A model generated the notes under the pieces. That model was given only the letters and a program-made list of their open reading frames with translations. It made no database searches and was not told the origin of the DNA. 52,165 bases of DNA from Deltaproteobacteria bacterium. Lineage in GTDB: Bacteria > Myxococcota > B64-G9. The stretch lies in the NCBI GenBank assembly GCA_019307065.1, contig JAFDKH010000008.1, forward strand, positions 1 through 52,165, given 5' to 3'. Made by a program: the position numbers and the translations under genes. Shown here piece by piece: positions 26,348 through 35,912 of the stretch (its first letter is position 1; every line of letters begins with the position of its first letter).

Positions 26348-28414
26348 CTAGATCGTGCCTTGCAAGAAAAAGACAATCCTGCGACCCAGGCGTTCGCCGG
26401 CGAAATCGGGTGCGTTGGGAAAGAAGAACCCGCCCAGCTCTCTGAAGCGAGCACCCAGCAAATTAAACCCTTCAACTCCTGCGGAACCCTCGAAAGGTAG
26501 AATCGAGATTTTATATGCGATCCGGGCATTCAGCAGACAGTAGGCCGGGAGTTTCAGGCGAACCATGGGAACCAGGATAGAGTCCGGATGCCCGACAGAT
26601 CGATAGTAGCTGGTCGAAAAAAAAGCCCGGATTGAAGCAGTCAAGCCAAAAGGCGTGCTCCAATCGCCACCTGTTACAAATCGCCAGATTGGATTCGAAC
26701 CCGCAAAATCGCCGTTTTTGTTCTTGAAAACCTGACGGTAGCCGGCATTAAACAACAACCGGGTATGCTCGGTTGGTCGCACGACTATTTGCAGATCGAC
26801 GTTGTGGCCGTCCTCTCCTGCACGGTTGTTAGTGAACCCGAACCCGGAGCCGTTGATGTTGGGAATACGCACGCCGCCGATCACGATATATTCCATGTTG
26901 GCCGGGTTCAGGCTGAATCCGATGTTGTTGCGGTACCAGTTGTAGGCGAAGTCGAGCTTGAGCGACAGGTGGTCGTTAAAGAAGCTTCCCGCATAGCCCA
27001 GCTCGATGCTGTCGATAGTCTGGTTGTCGAGGTCGGGAGTGGCGACATCCAGACTTGTCAAGTTCAGGCCGCTTACATCGATAAGCTTGATATGCAATGA
27101 TGACTCGAAGAAAGTCGGCTTGAGAAATGCGTGGGCATAGCCGAAGCGCAGGCTGTGATCGTCGGTTGGGGCAAATATGACCGCAGCTCGCGGGCTGAGC
27201 TCGTAGCGTGTGATTGAATTGCGATCATAACGCAGTCCGGCCGTGATAATCAGCGGCGGTATGTCCGAGTCAGTGTTGTCGTTTATCAGGGAGCTGATAT
27301 CAAATTCATCTTGAAAAAAAACTCCAATGCGATGCTCATAATGATCGGGTTCTACGAATGTGTCGGAGTGATAGCCATTGAAGACATACTCGGCACCGAA
27401 AGTCAGCCGATTATGAAAGAACTTCAGAGTGTACTGTGAAAGAACTCCAACTTTGTCGACCACGCCGTCGATCGGCGGTGCCTCGGCCAGATCGAGATCT
27501 AGATCCGGATAGTAAAGGTTCAAACCGATGTCCAGATCGAAATAGGCACGGTCGTAGACAGTCTGGATTATCAGTTCTTCGAATTCGTAACGTGCCTGGG
27601 CATAAACGTTGGTAATGTTGTTCACATCCATCTCGCCGATATCTACGTGCAAGCGGCCCTGGCTTAGATAGGCGCCGGTTTCGAGCAATAGCCGGCCTTG
27701 TGAGCCCAGATCGATTTTTCCCCGCAGGCGGCCACGGATTACCTCGCGACCGCTCAGGTCACGACCGGTCCACAGGTCTTCCTGCTCCCAGCCGACCCCG
27801 ATCGATAGCGCCAGCGGACCGAAAGATGCGGTTCCCCGGCCTGACAGCTCGAGCTGGCCGTGTTCTCCGCCCCTGATCGAGGTCGAGGCAGTGGGACCCT
27901 CTCCGGGAGTACGAGTGATAACGTGGACTACACCCGAAAAAGCATTCGCACCGTACAGGGCCGAGCCCGGCCCGCGAATGATCTCGATCCGTTCGACGTC
28001 ATCCATGGAGAAATGCTGGACAGTCCACATGGGCGCCCCGAGAAGCTCAAAGGTCACGTCCCGGCCATCGACCAGAAGCAAAAGCGTGTCGGAGGCTTCG
28101 GTTGTTCCGCCGCGAACACCAACGGCGTACCAAAATGGCTTGACCATAGCAATATCCATGTTGGGAACCAGACGTAACACTTCAGGCAGCGTCCGGGCAC
28201 CCGCTGCTTCAATGTCCTCTCTGGTCAGGACCGTGACAGCGGAAGGGCTATGGGCCAGGGGTTGAGTATGTCTAGCCGCGCTGGTGACTGTTTCGGCCGG
28301 AGCGAAGAACATCTGCATTTCCAGGTCTTCATCCTGAGCGATGGCGTTATTTGCTATCAGCAAAGGCAACAATCCGCTGATAATCCCGGTAAGTTTTCCG
28401 AGTTCCCTGAGCAC
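26348..28414 (-). CDS. TonB-dependent outer-membrane receptor 3, 688 aa
   Basis: Last gene of a run of three. A signal peptide covers about residues 1-26, ending NNAIAQ. AETVTSAARHTQ (about 37-48) has the look of a TonB box. The plug domain (about 50-170) carries SAVTVLTREDIEAAGARTLP, DVERIEIIRGPGSALYG and AFSGVVHVITR. A beta-barrel fills the rest and ends with an aromatic residue-rich strand. The length and plug match BtuB/FepA-class receptors. The start is a GTG with no clear ribosome site, 38 nt after the middle receptor's stop. The ligand is unknown, and no TonB/ExbB/ExbD or ABC importer is in the window. Confidence 0.85.
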   Translation of the reverse strand: MLRELGKLTGIISGLLPLLIANNAIAQDEDLEMQMFFAPAETVTSAARHTQPLAHSPSAVTVLTREDIEAAGARTLPEVLRLVPNMDIAMVKPFWYAVGVRGGTTEASDTLLLLVDGRDVTFELLGAPMWTVQHFSMDDVERIEIIRGPGSALYGANAFSGVVHVITRTPGEGPTASTSIRGGEHGQLELSGRGTASFGPLALSIGVGWEQEDLWTGRDLSGREVIRGRLRGKIDLGSQGRLLLETGAYLSQGRLHVDIGEMDVNNITNVYAQARYEFEELIIQTVYDRAYFDLDIGLNLYYPDLDLDLAEAPPIDGVVDKVGVLSQYTLKFFHNRLTFGAEYVFNGYHSDTFVEPDHYEHRIGVFFQDEFDISSLINDNTDSDIPPLIITAGLRYDRNSITRYELSPRAAVIFAPTDDHSLRFGYAHAFLKPTFFESSLHIKLIDVSGLNLTSLDVATPDLDNQTIDSIELGYAGSFFNDHLSLKLDFAYNWYRNNIGFSLNPANMEYIVIGGVRIPNINGSGFGFTNNRAGEDGHNVDLQIVVRPTEHTRLLFNAGYRQVFKNKNGDFAGSNPIWRFVTGGDWSTPFGLTASIRAFFSTSYYRSVGHPDSILVPMVRLKLPAYCLLNARIAYKISILPFEGSAGVEGFNLLGARFRELGGFFFPNAPDFAGERLGRRIVFFLQGTI

Positions 28415-28452
28415 GCTTCAATCAAACATTTTTTATTGAGGCTGTCAATGTG

Positions 28453-30531
28453 TCAGAGTTGACCTTGTAGAAACAAAACGAAGCGCCGGCTGAGGCGTTC
28501 GGCAGAGAAATCCGGGCCATTGGGAGATGCCTGGCCGGCAAGTTCCCAGTGGACCGAGTCCAACAAATTGAAAGCCTCGATGCCGGTTGATAAATCCGTC
28601 GAGCCAATTGAGAACTTCCAGGCAATCCGGGCGTTCAGTAGAAAAGTTGTCGGGATGCGTATGTTGCTGGATGGCTCGAGTATGCTTATGGCACTTGGCA
28701 GATCTCGCCAGAAAGAATCGGTGTAATAGCCACGTATAGAAAGAGTCAGGCCATGACGGCTGCTAAGATCGATGCCGCTGCTAAAGCGAAACACAGGCTC
28801 ACGGTTCGAGAAAATTCCAGTTTCACTGTCGAATACCTGACGGTAGCCGGCCTGGAAGAAGAAGCGTGAGAATTCAGTCGGGCGGATAATGACTTGCACT
28901 TCGAGATTGTGTCCATGATGACCGGATTGATCGTTTTCGTATCGAAAACCCGGGCCTGGTTTCGAAATGTCAGGCACACTTATCGGGCCCACTTGCCGGG
29001 TTCCGATTATGTCCGGGTCGTATTTGAACCAGACTTGATTCCTGTTCCAGTTATAGGCCAAATCGATTCGCAGAATCAGTTTGTCATCGAAAAAATTACC
29101 TGCGTAACCCAATTCGATGCTGTCAATTCTCTGATTGTCCAGGTCGGGGTTGGCCGGGCTCAACTGGTCGAACACATTGCCGAGATCGCCTTCTATGAGT
29201 TTGATCTTCAAAGATGATTCTAAAAACGTGGGTTTTAAAAAGGCGTGAGAATAGCCGAAACGGAAACTATGCTGATCCGAAGGTGTACAAACCAGGGCAG
29301 CCCGCGGGCTCAATTCGTAGTTTCCGGTCATCGAGTTGAAATCAAAACGCAGCCCGGCCGTCAGGATTATCGGTGGTAAATCGGCATCTGCAAGATCTTC
29401 GAAAATTGCCCGGAAATCAATCTCGTCTTGCAGGTATATTCCGAAGCGATGCTCGTGCTGATCGTTCGGAATAACCGCCTCACCGAAAAAGCGGTTGAAA
29501 GTGTATTCCGCGCCGTAGATCAGCTGGTTGTAAAATAGATTTATCCCGTGTTGGGCCTGCAAGGTGAGCTTGTCGGTCTTGGCTTTAAAGGAAGGGATTC
29601 TGGCCAGAGTAATGCCTGCCTCCGGGTAGAACAACTTCATGTCCAGCTCGAGGTCGAATTCGTAATGATCAAAAACAACCTGGACTTCGAGATCGTCGTA
29701 TGAAAATCGTGTCCGACCGAAGGCGTTGACGGCGTTGTCGATAGTGACCGGCCCGAGATCGGTTACCAGAACACCGGAGCCGTAAAAACTACCGGCTTCC
29801 ACGGCCAGGTTGGCCCGGGAGCCCAAATCGATTTTTGCTCCCAAATGCCCACGGACTAGATCCTTGCCGCTGGTATCACGGTTGGTCCAAAGGTCTTCTT
29901 TGGTGAAATTAATCGAGGCTGCCAGGTCAAGCGGGCCAACTGTGTAGCGGCCCCGCCCGCTAATCTCGGTCTGGCCCTGTTCGCCTCCTCTGGTTGAAAA
30001 AGAGGCCATTGGCCCCTCGTCCGGTTGGCGGGTAATAACATGCACGGTTCCAGAAAAGGCATTCGAACCGTACAGGGCCGAGCCTGGTCCCCGAATGACT
30101 TCGATACGTTCTACGTCGTCCATCGAAAACGGGTAGACGGCCCAGATCGGGAAGCCGAAGAACTCCATGGTTACATCACGTCCGTCAATCAGTAACTGGA
30201 CGGTGTCAGAAGCTTCAGTCGTACGGCTGCGAACGCCTACCGAGTACCACATCGGTTTCAACATGTAGATGTCCATGCCCGGTACCAGGCGCAGTACTTC
30301 GGGTAGCGACCGGGCGCCCGAAGCCTCGATGTCTTCACGAGTCAGGACGGTCACAGCCGAGGGGCTTTCCATGAGCGGTTGGGAATGACGTGCCGCACTC
30401 GTGACCGTTTCGGCCGGGGCGAAGAACAGTTCTACTTCCAGTTCCTGATCATCATCTTGTGCCAAAGTAGCCGGGGCAACCAGAAGGATGCCTACCAGGC
30501 CCAGCCCCATAGTGATTTCAGAATGCCGCAT
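28453..30531 (-). CDS. TonB-dependent outer-membrane receptor 2, 692 aa
   Basis: Middle gene of the receptor run. Export signal residues 1-24 (LLVAPATLAQ), TonB-box-like AETVTSAARHSQ, plug motifs LTREDIEASGARSLPEVLRL and VERIEVIRGPGSALYG, then a barrel with alternating strands and a last strand ending RRFVLFLQGQL. ELSPRAALVCTPSDQHSFRFGYSHAF is a receptor-family strand pair conserved in all three copies. The ATG lies 12 nt after the stop of the first receptor, so the genes should be co-transcribed. Divergence among the copies is spread along the barrel and loops, compatible with different ligands. Confidence 0.85.
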   Translation of the reverse strand: MRHSEITMGLGLVGILLVAPATLAQDDDQELEVELFFAPAETVTSAARHSQPLMESPSAVTVLTREDIEASGARSLPEVLRLVPGMDIYMLKPMWYSVGVRSRTTEASDTVQLLIDGRDVTMEFFGFPIWAVYPFSMDDVERIEVIRGPGSALYGSNAFSGTVHVITRQPDEGPMASFSTRGGEQGQTEISGRGRYTVGPLDLAASINFTKEDLWTNRDTSGKDLVRGHLGAKIDLGSRANLAVEAGSFYGSGVLVTDLGPVTIDNAVNAFGRTRFSYDDLEVQVVFDHYEFDLELDMKLFYPEAGITLARIPSFKAKTDKLTLQAQHGINLFYNQLIYGAEYTFNRFFGEAVIPNDQHEHRFGIYLQDEIDFRAIFEDLADADLPPIILTAGLRFDFNSMTGNYELSPRAALVCTPSDQHSFRFGYSHAFLKPTFLESSLKIKLIEGDLGNVFDQLSPANPDLDNQRIDSIELGYAGNFFDDKLILRIDLAYNWNRNQVWFKYDPDIIGTRQVGPISVPDISKPGPGFRYENDQSGHHGHNLEVQVIIRPTEFSRFFFQAGYRQVFDSETGIFSNREPVFRFSSGIDLSSRHGLTLSIRGYYTDSFWRDLPSAISILEPSSNIRIPTTFLLNARIAWKFSIGSTDLSTGIEAFNLLDSVHWELAGQASPNGPDFSAERLSRRFVLFLQGQL

Positions 30532-30543
30532 GAGGACTATTAT

Positions 30544-32613
30544 CTAGATATTTCCCTGCAAGAACAAGACGAATTTTCTACCGAGCATTTCGGCGTTCAA
30601 ATCCGGCTCATTTGGAAGGGCCCGTCCGCCCAGCTCGCGAAAACGGAAATTCAACATATTAAATCCCTCCAGTCCGGTTGTGAGTTCCATCGCTCCTGCC
30701 CGGAAGCTATAGGCTATTCTGGCGTTCAGAAACCAGTTAGCTGGGATTTTTACACGGATGTCCTCGCCGAGGATGCCATCCGGACTGGAGAGGTAACGGT
30801 GGCAGCCGTCCGTGAAAAAGGCCCTGATTGACATCGTCCAGCCTTGGGCAATGCCCAGATCTCCTCCAGCAGCGAAACGCCAGACTGGTTCAAACTCGGA
30901 AAAGTTACCAGACTTGTTTTCGAAGACCTGGCGATAGCCGGCCTGAACGAAAAGACGGGTCCGATCGGAAGGCCTGATAATTACCTGTAGTTCGATATCG
31001 TGACCGTTGCTTCCCTCGGCAAGGTTTGTAAATCCGATTCCCTCACCGCTGATGTCGGGAACGCGTAAAGTTCCGACCTGTATATAGCTCATTCTGTCTT
31101 CGTCGATACTGAACCAAATGTTGTTTTGATACCAGTTGTAGGCCAGATCCAGCTTAAGCGTAAGGACGCCTTCAAAGAAATTGCCGTTATAGCCCAGCTC
31201 CAGGCTGTCAATTGTCTGGTTTTTCAAATCCGGATTTGCCATGTTGAGATCTTCGAATCCCAGCGAGCTGACGTCATTGACTTTGAAATGCAAGGAAGAC
31301 TGCAAGAAAGTCGGTTTGAGGAAAGCATGCGCAAACCCCAGCCGTAGACTGTGATTCTTGTTTGGCATGAAAACAAGGGCAGCCCGGGGACTTAGTTCCC
31401 AGTCGTCCCATTCGGAGACCTTGTTGTAATCGAAGCGCAGGCCTATATTTAGTATGAGAGTCGGGATTTTTACGTCCCATAGATCTTCGATGATTTCGTC
31501 GAGGTTACTCTCGACCTGGGCGAAAATTCCGATGCGGTGTTCGTAATGATGCTTGTTAACCAGGACATCGGCAGAGTAACGATTGAAGACATATTCGGCC
31601 CCGTAGGTAATTCGATTGTGAAAGCCCTCTAGTACGTGTTGAGTGAGGAAAGTAAGCTTGTCAACCAGGCCGTTGATTGGAGGAACCGTGGCAAGCGTCA
31701 GATCCAGTTCCTTCAAATACAGGGCCAGATCGATTTTGAGATCCAGGCTGGTGCGATCGTATATGGCTTGGATGGTCAAGTCGTGATACTCGAAGCGAAC
31801 CCGGCTAAAGAAATTCAGCATGTTCCTTAATTGTATTTCACCAAGAGCAGAGTGCACCAAGCCTTCGGCCCTGAGAAAGCCGGTATCGAGGACCAGAACG
31901 CTATCGGGTGTAAATTCTATTTCTGAGTTGAGTCGACTGTGAAAAATCCTTCTGGCGTTAATATCGCGGCCGGTCCACAGATCTTCCTGGACCAGACCGG
32001 CATTTACCGAGAGTGCCAGGCTGCCGAACCTTTCGCTGGCACGCGCATTTGCCTCGAAAAGGGAATGCTCGCCGCCGCGCAAGGCGGCCGATATTTTCGG
32101 CCCGCTGCCCGGCCGCCGAGTGATTACATGAACTACCCCCGAATAGGCATTTGCACCGTACAGAGCGGAACCGGGGCCGCGAATGATTTCGATTCGCTCG
32201 ACTTCATCCATCGAAAAGTGCTGAGTGGTCCACAACGGAGCCCCGATTAGCTCGGCGGTCACGTCGCGGCCGTCAACCAGTAACAGCATTTTGTCTGATT
32301 CTTCAGAGGTTCGCCCGCGTACTCCGACTGCGTACCATAGAGGTTTGAGTAGATAGATGTCCATATTGGGCACCAGTCGTAGCGCTTCGGGCAGAGTACG
32401 GGCACCCGAAGCCTCGATGTCTTGCCGAGTCAGAACTGTAATTGCCGATGGGCTTTCAGTCAGCGGTTGGACGTGACGGGTGGCAGTAGTCACGGTTTCG
32501 GCCGGCGCGAAGAAAAATTCCACTTCCTCGTCTTCAAAATCCTGGGCAAAACCAGATGTTCCCCAGAAAGTGACCAGTAGAAGCGATCCAAGTAATAAAC
32601 GTAATGCAGACAT
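30544..32613 (-). CDS. TonB-dependent outer-membrane receptor 1, about 689 aa
   Basis: First gene of the receptor run. The start is set at ATG 32613, where the product opens with a normal signal peptide (MSALRLLLGSLLLVTFWGTS...FAQ). A TTG 51 nt upstream would place a hydrophobic extension before the signal. Plug motifs: TonB-box-like AETVTTATRHVQ, LTRQDIEASGARTLPEALRL, and VERIEIIRGPGSALYGANAYSG. The barrel ends KFVLFLQGNI. The 129-bp divergent spacer to the TPM gene shows no B12 riboswitch or clear Fur box. Ligand unknown. Confidence 0.83.
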   Translation of the reverse strand: MSALRLLLGSLLLVTFWGTSGFAQDFEDEEVEFFFAPAETVTTATRHVQPLTESPSAITVLTRQDIEASGARTLPEALRLVPNMDIYLLKPLWYAVGVRGRTSEESDKMLLLVDGRDVTAELIGAPLWTTQHFSMDEVERIEIIRGPGSALYGANAYSGVVHVITRRPGSGPKISAALRGGEHSLFEANARASERFGSLALSVNAGLVQEDLWTGRDINARRIFHSRLNSEIEFTPDSVLVLDTGFLRAEGLVHSALGEIQLRNMLNFFSRVRFEYHDLTIQAIYDRTSLDLKIDLALYLKELDLTLATVPPINGLVDKLTFLTQHVLEGFHNRITYGAEYVFNRYSADVLVNKHHYEHRIGIFAQVESNLDEIIEDLWDVKIPTLILNIGLRFDYNKVSEWDDWELSPRAALVFMPNKNHSLRLGFAHAFLKPTFLQSSLHFKVNDVSSLGFEDLNMANPDLKNQTIDSLELGYNGNFFEGVLTLKLDLAYNWYQNNIWFSIDEDRMSYIQVGTLRVPDISGEGIGFTNLAEGSNGHDIELQVIIRPSDRTRLFVQAGYRQVFENKSGNFSEFEPVWRFAAGGDLGIAQGWTMSIRAFFTDGCHRYLSSPDGILGEDIRVKIPANWFLNARIAYSFRAGAMELTTGLEGFNMLNFRFRELGGRALPNEPDLNAEMLGRKFVLFLQGNI

Positions 32614-32742
32614 TTGTATGAGTATTATCTCTGAATGGCCGATAATCAAGAAGTGAAACAACAAGCAGATTGAATTGGGAAGCTAAGAAGTGATATATTT
32701 CGATGCAGTTTTTTACAACCAACTGCAAAGAGGGAAACAGGC

Positions 32743-33363
32743 ATGGCTCGCTATGAAGAGAAGGTGCTTGATGGCTTGGAAAAAATGGTAGAGGACTTCG
32801 AGGTCGGCACGACAGCCGAAATGGTTGTGGTTTTGGCGCATAAGTCTGAGCGTTATTGGGACGTGCCTTTCAAGGTGGGCTGCCTGGCAGCATTTGGCAC
32901 CCTGGCTGCCCTTATTTACCTGCCGATCGATTTCCTGGCCGACATGTTGTTGCTGGACACGTTTTTGGCTTTTGCGGTTGGATATGTGGCCGGGAGAACT
33001 TCACCGTTTCTAATTCGTTCTTTAACGACTAGAAAGCGTCGTGAGCGGGCCGTAAAGCTTGCGGCCCAGGCGGCCTATACCGCCCGGGGCGTATCGATGA
33101 CCCGCGAACGAAACGGGATACTCGTTTTTATTTCATGGCTGGAGCGAAGCGTCGAGCTGATTCCTGACGTTGGTGTTGATCGGTGTGTGGCCCTGCCTGT
33201 CTGGAATGCGGCTACCAGGTTGGTGATGTCGATCCCGATTCAGAAAGGGTTTCCCGAAACCTTCATCAGGGCCATGCAGCCGTTGAATCAGGCATTTGCA
33301 GAACATATGCCTTGCCGCGAAGATAATCCGGACGAAATTCCCAACCGGCCGGTGGTGATCTAA
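32743..33363 (+). CDS. TPM-domain (TLP18.3/Psb32/MOLO-1 type) membrane protein, 206 aa
   Basis: N-terminal EEKVLDGLEKMVEDFEVGTTAEMVVVLAHKS and GILVFISWLERSVELIPDVGVD are the two conserved strands of the TPM domain. Between them lie two hydrophobic helices (about residues 45-90), so the domain is split by a membrane hairpin, a layout known for bacterial members of this family. The family's biochemical role is poorly defined; phosphatase activity is reported for plant homologues. AGAGGGAAAC precedes the ATG. The TAA stop overlaps the next ATG (TAATG), coupling it to the Tim44-like gene. Confidence 0.7.
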   Translation: MARYEEKVLDGLEKMVEDFEVGTTAEMVVVLAHKSERYWDVPFKVGCLAAFGTLAALIYLPIDFLADMLLLDTFLAFAVGYVAGRTSPFLIRSLTTRKRRERAVKLAAQAAYTARGVSMTRERNGILVFISWLERSVELIPDVGVDRCVALPVWNAATRLVMSIPIQKGFPETFIRAMQPLNQAFAEHMPCREDNPDEIPNRPVVI

Positions 33364-34892
33364 TGTCAGGCAGACTACGACGGACGATTCGGCGACTGCT
33401 CGTAATTTTCGCCGGGCTTACGGTCTTGTTGGTTGCCGGATATTGCCTCGCTCGAGTGGGCGGCGGGCAGAGTTTTGGAGGCGGCGGTGGGGGTGGTGGT
33501 GATGGGGGCGGTGGCGGCGGAGATCTGATTGCCTATGCGATCTATCTGGCTATTCGTTATCCTGCCCTTGGTGTTCCTGTTCTGATTATCGTAGTCGGGG
33601 TCATGTATGCCAACCACAGGATGAAGCAACGCGGCCTCCAGGAGCGGGGGGTCAGGTCGGCCCATGCCGCTCGGTTGGGACAAATAACAGGTCGTCGCAA
33701 GAAGATAAAAGAGGGCCTGCAGGGACTGGTTGAGGATGATCCCAATTTCTCGGAGATATTATTTCTTGATTTTGCGCAGATGATTTACTCACGATTCCAG
33801 GAGATCCGCGGTTCTAAGCAGATCGAGGCCCTGCGCCCCTATCTTTGCCAAGAACTCATGCAAAGACTCGAGGGCCTGGCCCAAACTTTTGCCAAATCCC
33901 AGTTCAGGGTACATAGCGTGATTGTCGGGTCGACCGTTTTGAGTCAGGTTGGCGCCACGAAGGATTATTGGCAAATCGAGTGCGAAATCGAGGCAAACTA
34001 CACTGAGACATTCGGGGCCGCGGACGGCAAGGTCGATGAAATCGCCTATTTCTCGAAGACCAAAATGACTTTCCGACGCTCCAAGGGCGTTTTGTCAAAA
34101 GGTCCTGACCAGATCCAGAGTTTGGGATGTCCGGGCTGTGGCAGTCCAATGAAACTCGACAAAGAGGGAGTCTGTGCCTATTGCGGCCAGGCAGTTCGAG
34201 CGGGCGAATTCCATTGGGAACTCTTTGGTCTTTTAGAAAACTTACGAAAACCCAAGGTAGAAATCGCCCTGGATTTGAGCGGCGAGGAAATCGGGACTGA
34301 CTTTCCAACAATTCGCGATCCCGACCTTGACGTTTCTGCCAAGGCCTTCCGTATGCGCTATCCGGATGAATCGTTGCAGCATGTGATCGACCGATCGAAA
34401 TTTGTTTTTGAGACGCTTCAAGAAGCTTGGACTACAGGAAAATGGGAACAGGCCCGGGCCTTTGAGACGGACAGGTTGTTCCAAATGCACACATTCTGGA
34501 TGGAACGTTACCGTGACAAGGGTCTGCGCAATGTTCTCGAGCAGATTCAAGTGCTCGGCGTAACTATTGTCAAATTGAGTCGGGACGCCTATTACGAGTT
34601 GGCTTCCGTTCGCATCAAGGCTTCTATGCTTGACTATACTGTCGATCAAAAGGGTAAAGAAGTCGGCGGATCAAGTAAGAAAGAGAGAGTATTTTCAGAA
34701 TACTGGACTTTTATTCGCAAGTCGGGATTCGAGCCTGGCAAAGACCTCGATTCGGCTTCCTGCCCGAGCTGTGGTGCTCCAGTCAAAGTGTCAATGCACG
34801 GGCGTTGTGAGTATTGCGATGCCAATCTGACTACCGGTGATTTCGACTGGACTTTGGCAAAGATCGAACAAGACGAAGTCTACCTGGGTTGA
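33363..34892 (+). CDS. Tim44-like domain protein with two zinc ribbons, 509 aa
   Basis: An N-terminal membrane helix (residues 10-29) is followed by a Gly-rich stretch (about 34-53) and a second helix (58-80), so the C-terminal bulk is probably cytoplasmic. Residues of about 120-240 (FSEILFLDFAQMIYSRFQEIRG, EALRPYLCQEL) match a Tim44-like domain, and a second copy lies around 330-450 (FRMRYPDESLQ, FETDRLFQMHTFWMERY). Each copy ends with a zinc ribbon (CPGCGSPMKLDKEG-CAYCG and CPSCGAPVKVSMHG-CEYCD), so the protein is an internal duplication. Coupling to the TPM gene suggests a membrane complex. Function unknown. Confidence 0.75.
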   Translation: MSGRLRRTIRRLLVIFAGLTVLLVAGYCLARVGGGQSFGGGGGGGGDGGGGGGDLIAYAIYLAIRYPALGVPVLIIVVGVMYANHRMKQRGLQERGVRSAHAARLGQITGRRKKIKEGLQGLVEDDPNFSEILFLDFAQMIYSRFQEIRGSKQIEALRPYLCQELMQRLEGLAQTFAKSQFRVHSVIVGSTVLSQVGATKDYWQIECEIEANYTETFGAADGKVDEIAYFSKTKMTFRRSKGVLSKGPDQIQSLGCPGCGSPMKLDKEGVCAYCGQAVRAGEFHWELFGLLENLRKPKVEIALDLSGEEIGTDFPTIRDPDLDVSAKAFRMRYPDESLQHVIDRSKFVFETLQEAWTTGKWEQARAFETDRLFQMHTFWMERYRDKGLRNVLEQIQVLGVTIVKLSRDAYYELASVRIKASMLDYTVDQKGKEVGGSSKKERVFSEYWTFIRKSGFEPGKDLDSASCPSCGAPVKVSMHGRCEYCDANLTTGDFDWTLAKIEQDEVYLG

Positions 34893-34921
34893 GATTGGTC
34901 TTTGATCGGGAAATTTGAAAT

Positions 34922-35842
34922 ATGATTACCCGAATTAGAATCATAGAAATCTTCTCGATCGTTTTGTTGTTGCAGGCCGGACAGTTTGCCCGGGCTGAAG
35001 ATAGCCCTGATGAAAAGAGTTTGAAGTTTGCCGAAGCTCTTTTTGGCGATCACGATTACTACCGGGCTATCACCGAGTATAAGCGGTTTCTCTTTTTCAA
35101 CCCCGACTCAGCCAGGTCAGCCTGGGTGAGGTTTCGGATTGGTCAGAGCTACCTGGAGGGCGGCAAACTCGATGCTGCCAGGCATATCTTCAATGAGCTG
35201 GCTCGCTTAGCACCTGAAGCAAGGTTGAAGAGTTGGGCAATGCTTGCCAATGCTCGGGCCTTTTATCTTCAGGATAGGTATGCCCAAGTAGATCAACTCC
35301 TCGATGATTTACTGAAGAAGGATATAAGTGACGAGCTGCGCAGTAACACTCACTATTTATTGGGTTGTAACCGGCTAAAAACGGGTACCTTCAATGACGC
35401 CAAGCTGGCATTCGAGAAGGTTGCTTATGAGCATGAACTGGCCCAGCCGGCCGCTTGGCTGTCTCAAAAAATGATCGAGGCCGATGACCTGCCCCGCAAG
35501 AGTCCGGCCCTGGCCGGAATACTCTCGCTGATCCCCGGATTGGGGCATGTGTATCTCGGTGAATATTCGATTGCGATAACCGCCTTGATGTGGAACGGCT
35601 TGTTCGGGTACGCAACTTATGACGCTTTTCGTCGCAGAAATTACGGTATTGGTGCTGTCTTAGCAACTATGGAGTTGCTTTGGTATTCCGGTACAATCTA
35701 CGGAGCTGTCTCAGGTGCTGATCGCTTCAACCGAGACGCACGCTTGAACTTTTTCGATGAATTGAACAACGGCGCAGGCCTGGATATTAAATTTCCAGAC
35801 CCTGCCGCAGTTGGCGGGATTCTGATGACCGGTGAGTTTTAG
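34922..35842 (+). CDS. TPR protein with C-terminal membrane segments, 306 aa
   Basis: The signal peptide ends near ARAED (residue 26). Tetratricopeptide-type helices (about 33-195) include DYYRAITEYKRFLFFNPDSA and AWVRFRIGQSYLEGGKLDAARHIF, like YfiO/YbgF-type periplasmic scaffolds. Residues 200-275 are hydrophobic, opening with PALAGILSLIPGLGHVYLGE, a motif common in small membrane domains appended to such proteins. The stop is TAG 35840-35842. The next bases copy the end of the thiolase gene found at 47033, which shows that the two genes were once convergent neighbours and were separated by the island. The gene itself is intact. Confidence 0.72.
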   Translation: MITRIRIIEIFSIVLLLQAGQFARAEDSPDEKSLKFAEALFGDHDYYRAITEYKRFLFFNPDSARSAWVRFRIGQSYLEGGKLDAARHIFNELARLAPEARLKSWAMLANARAFYLQDRYAQVDQLLDDLLKKDISDELRSNTHYLLGCNRLKTGTFNDAKLAFEKVAYEHELAQPAAWLSQKMIEADDLPRKSPALAGILSLIPGLGHVYLGEYSIAITALMWNGLFGYATYDAFRRRNYGIGAVLATMELLWYSGTIYGAVSGADRFNRDARLNFFDELNNGAGLDIKFPDPAAVGGILMTGEF

Positions 35843-35875
35843 CTCTCGCGCTCGAACAGCCCGGCCGCTCCCATT
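35803..35875. repeat. left 73-bp direct repeat bounding the island
   Basis: Matches 46998-47069 in the same orientation with one single-base indel and two substitutions. Its first part is the 3' end of the TPR gene. Its second part, after the TAG, is a perfect copy of the last 39 bp region of the thiolase gene, whose intact version is at the right end. Confidence 0.9.
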
Positions 35876-35912
35876 TCGTTTTGTTGGCTCATTCCTGTGG
35901 TTTTGCAACCGG

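Noticed and set aside
32614-32742. Cobalamin riboswitch or Fur box upstream of the TonB receptors
   Set aside because: The spacer is only 129 bp and holds neither a B12-box-like element nor a clear Fur palindrome.
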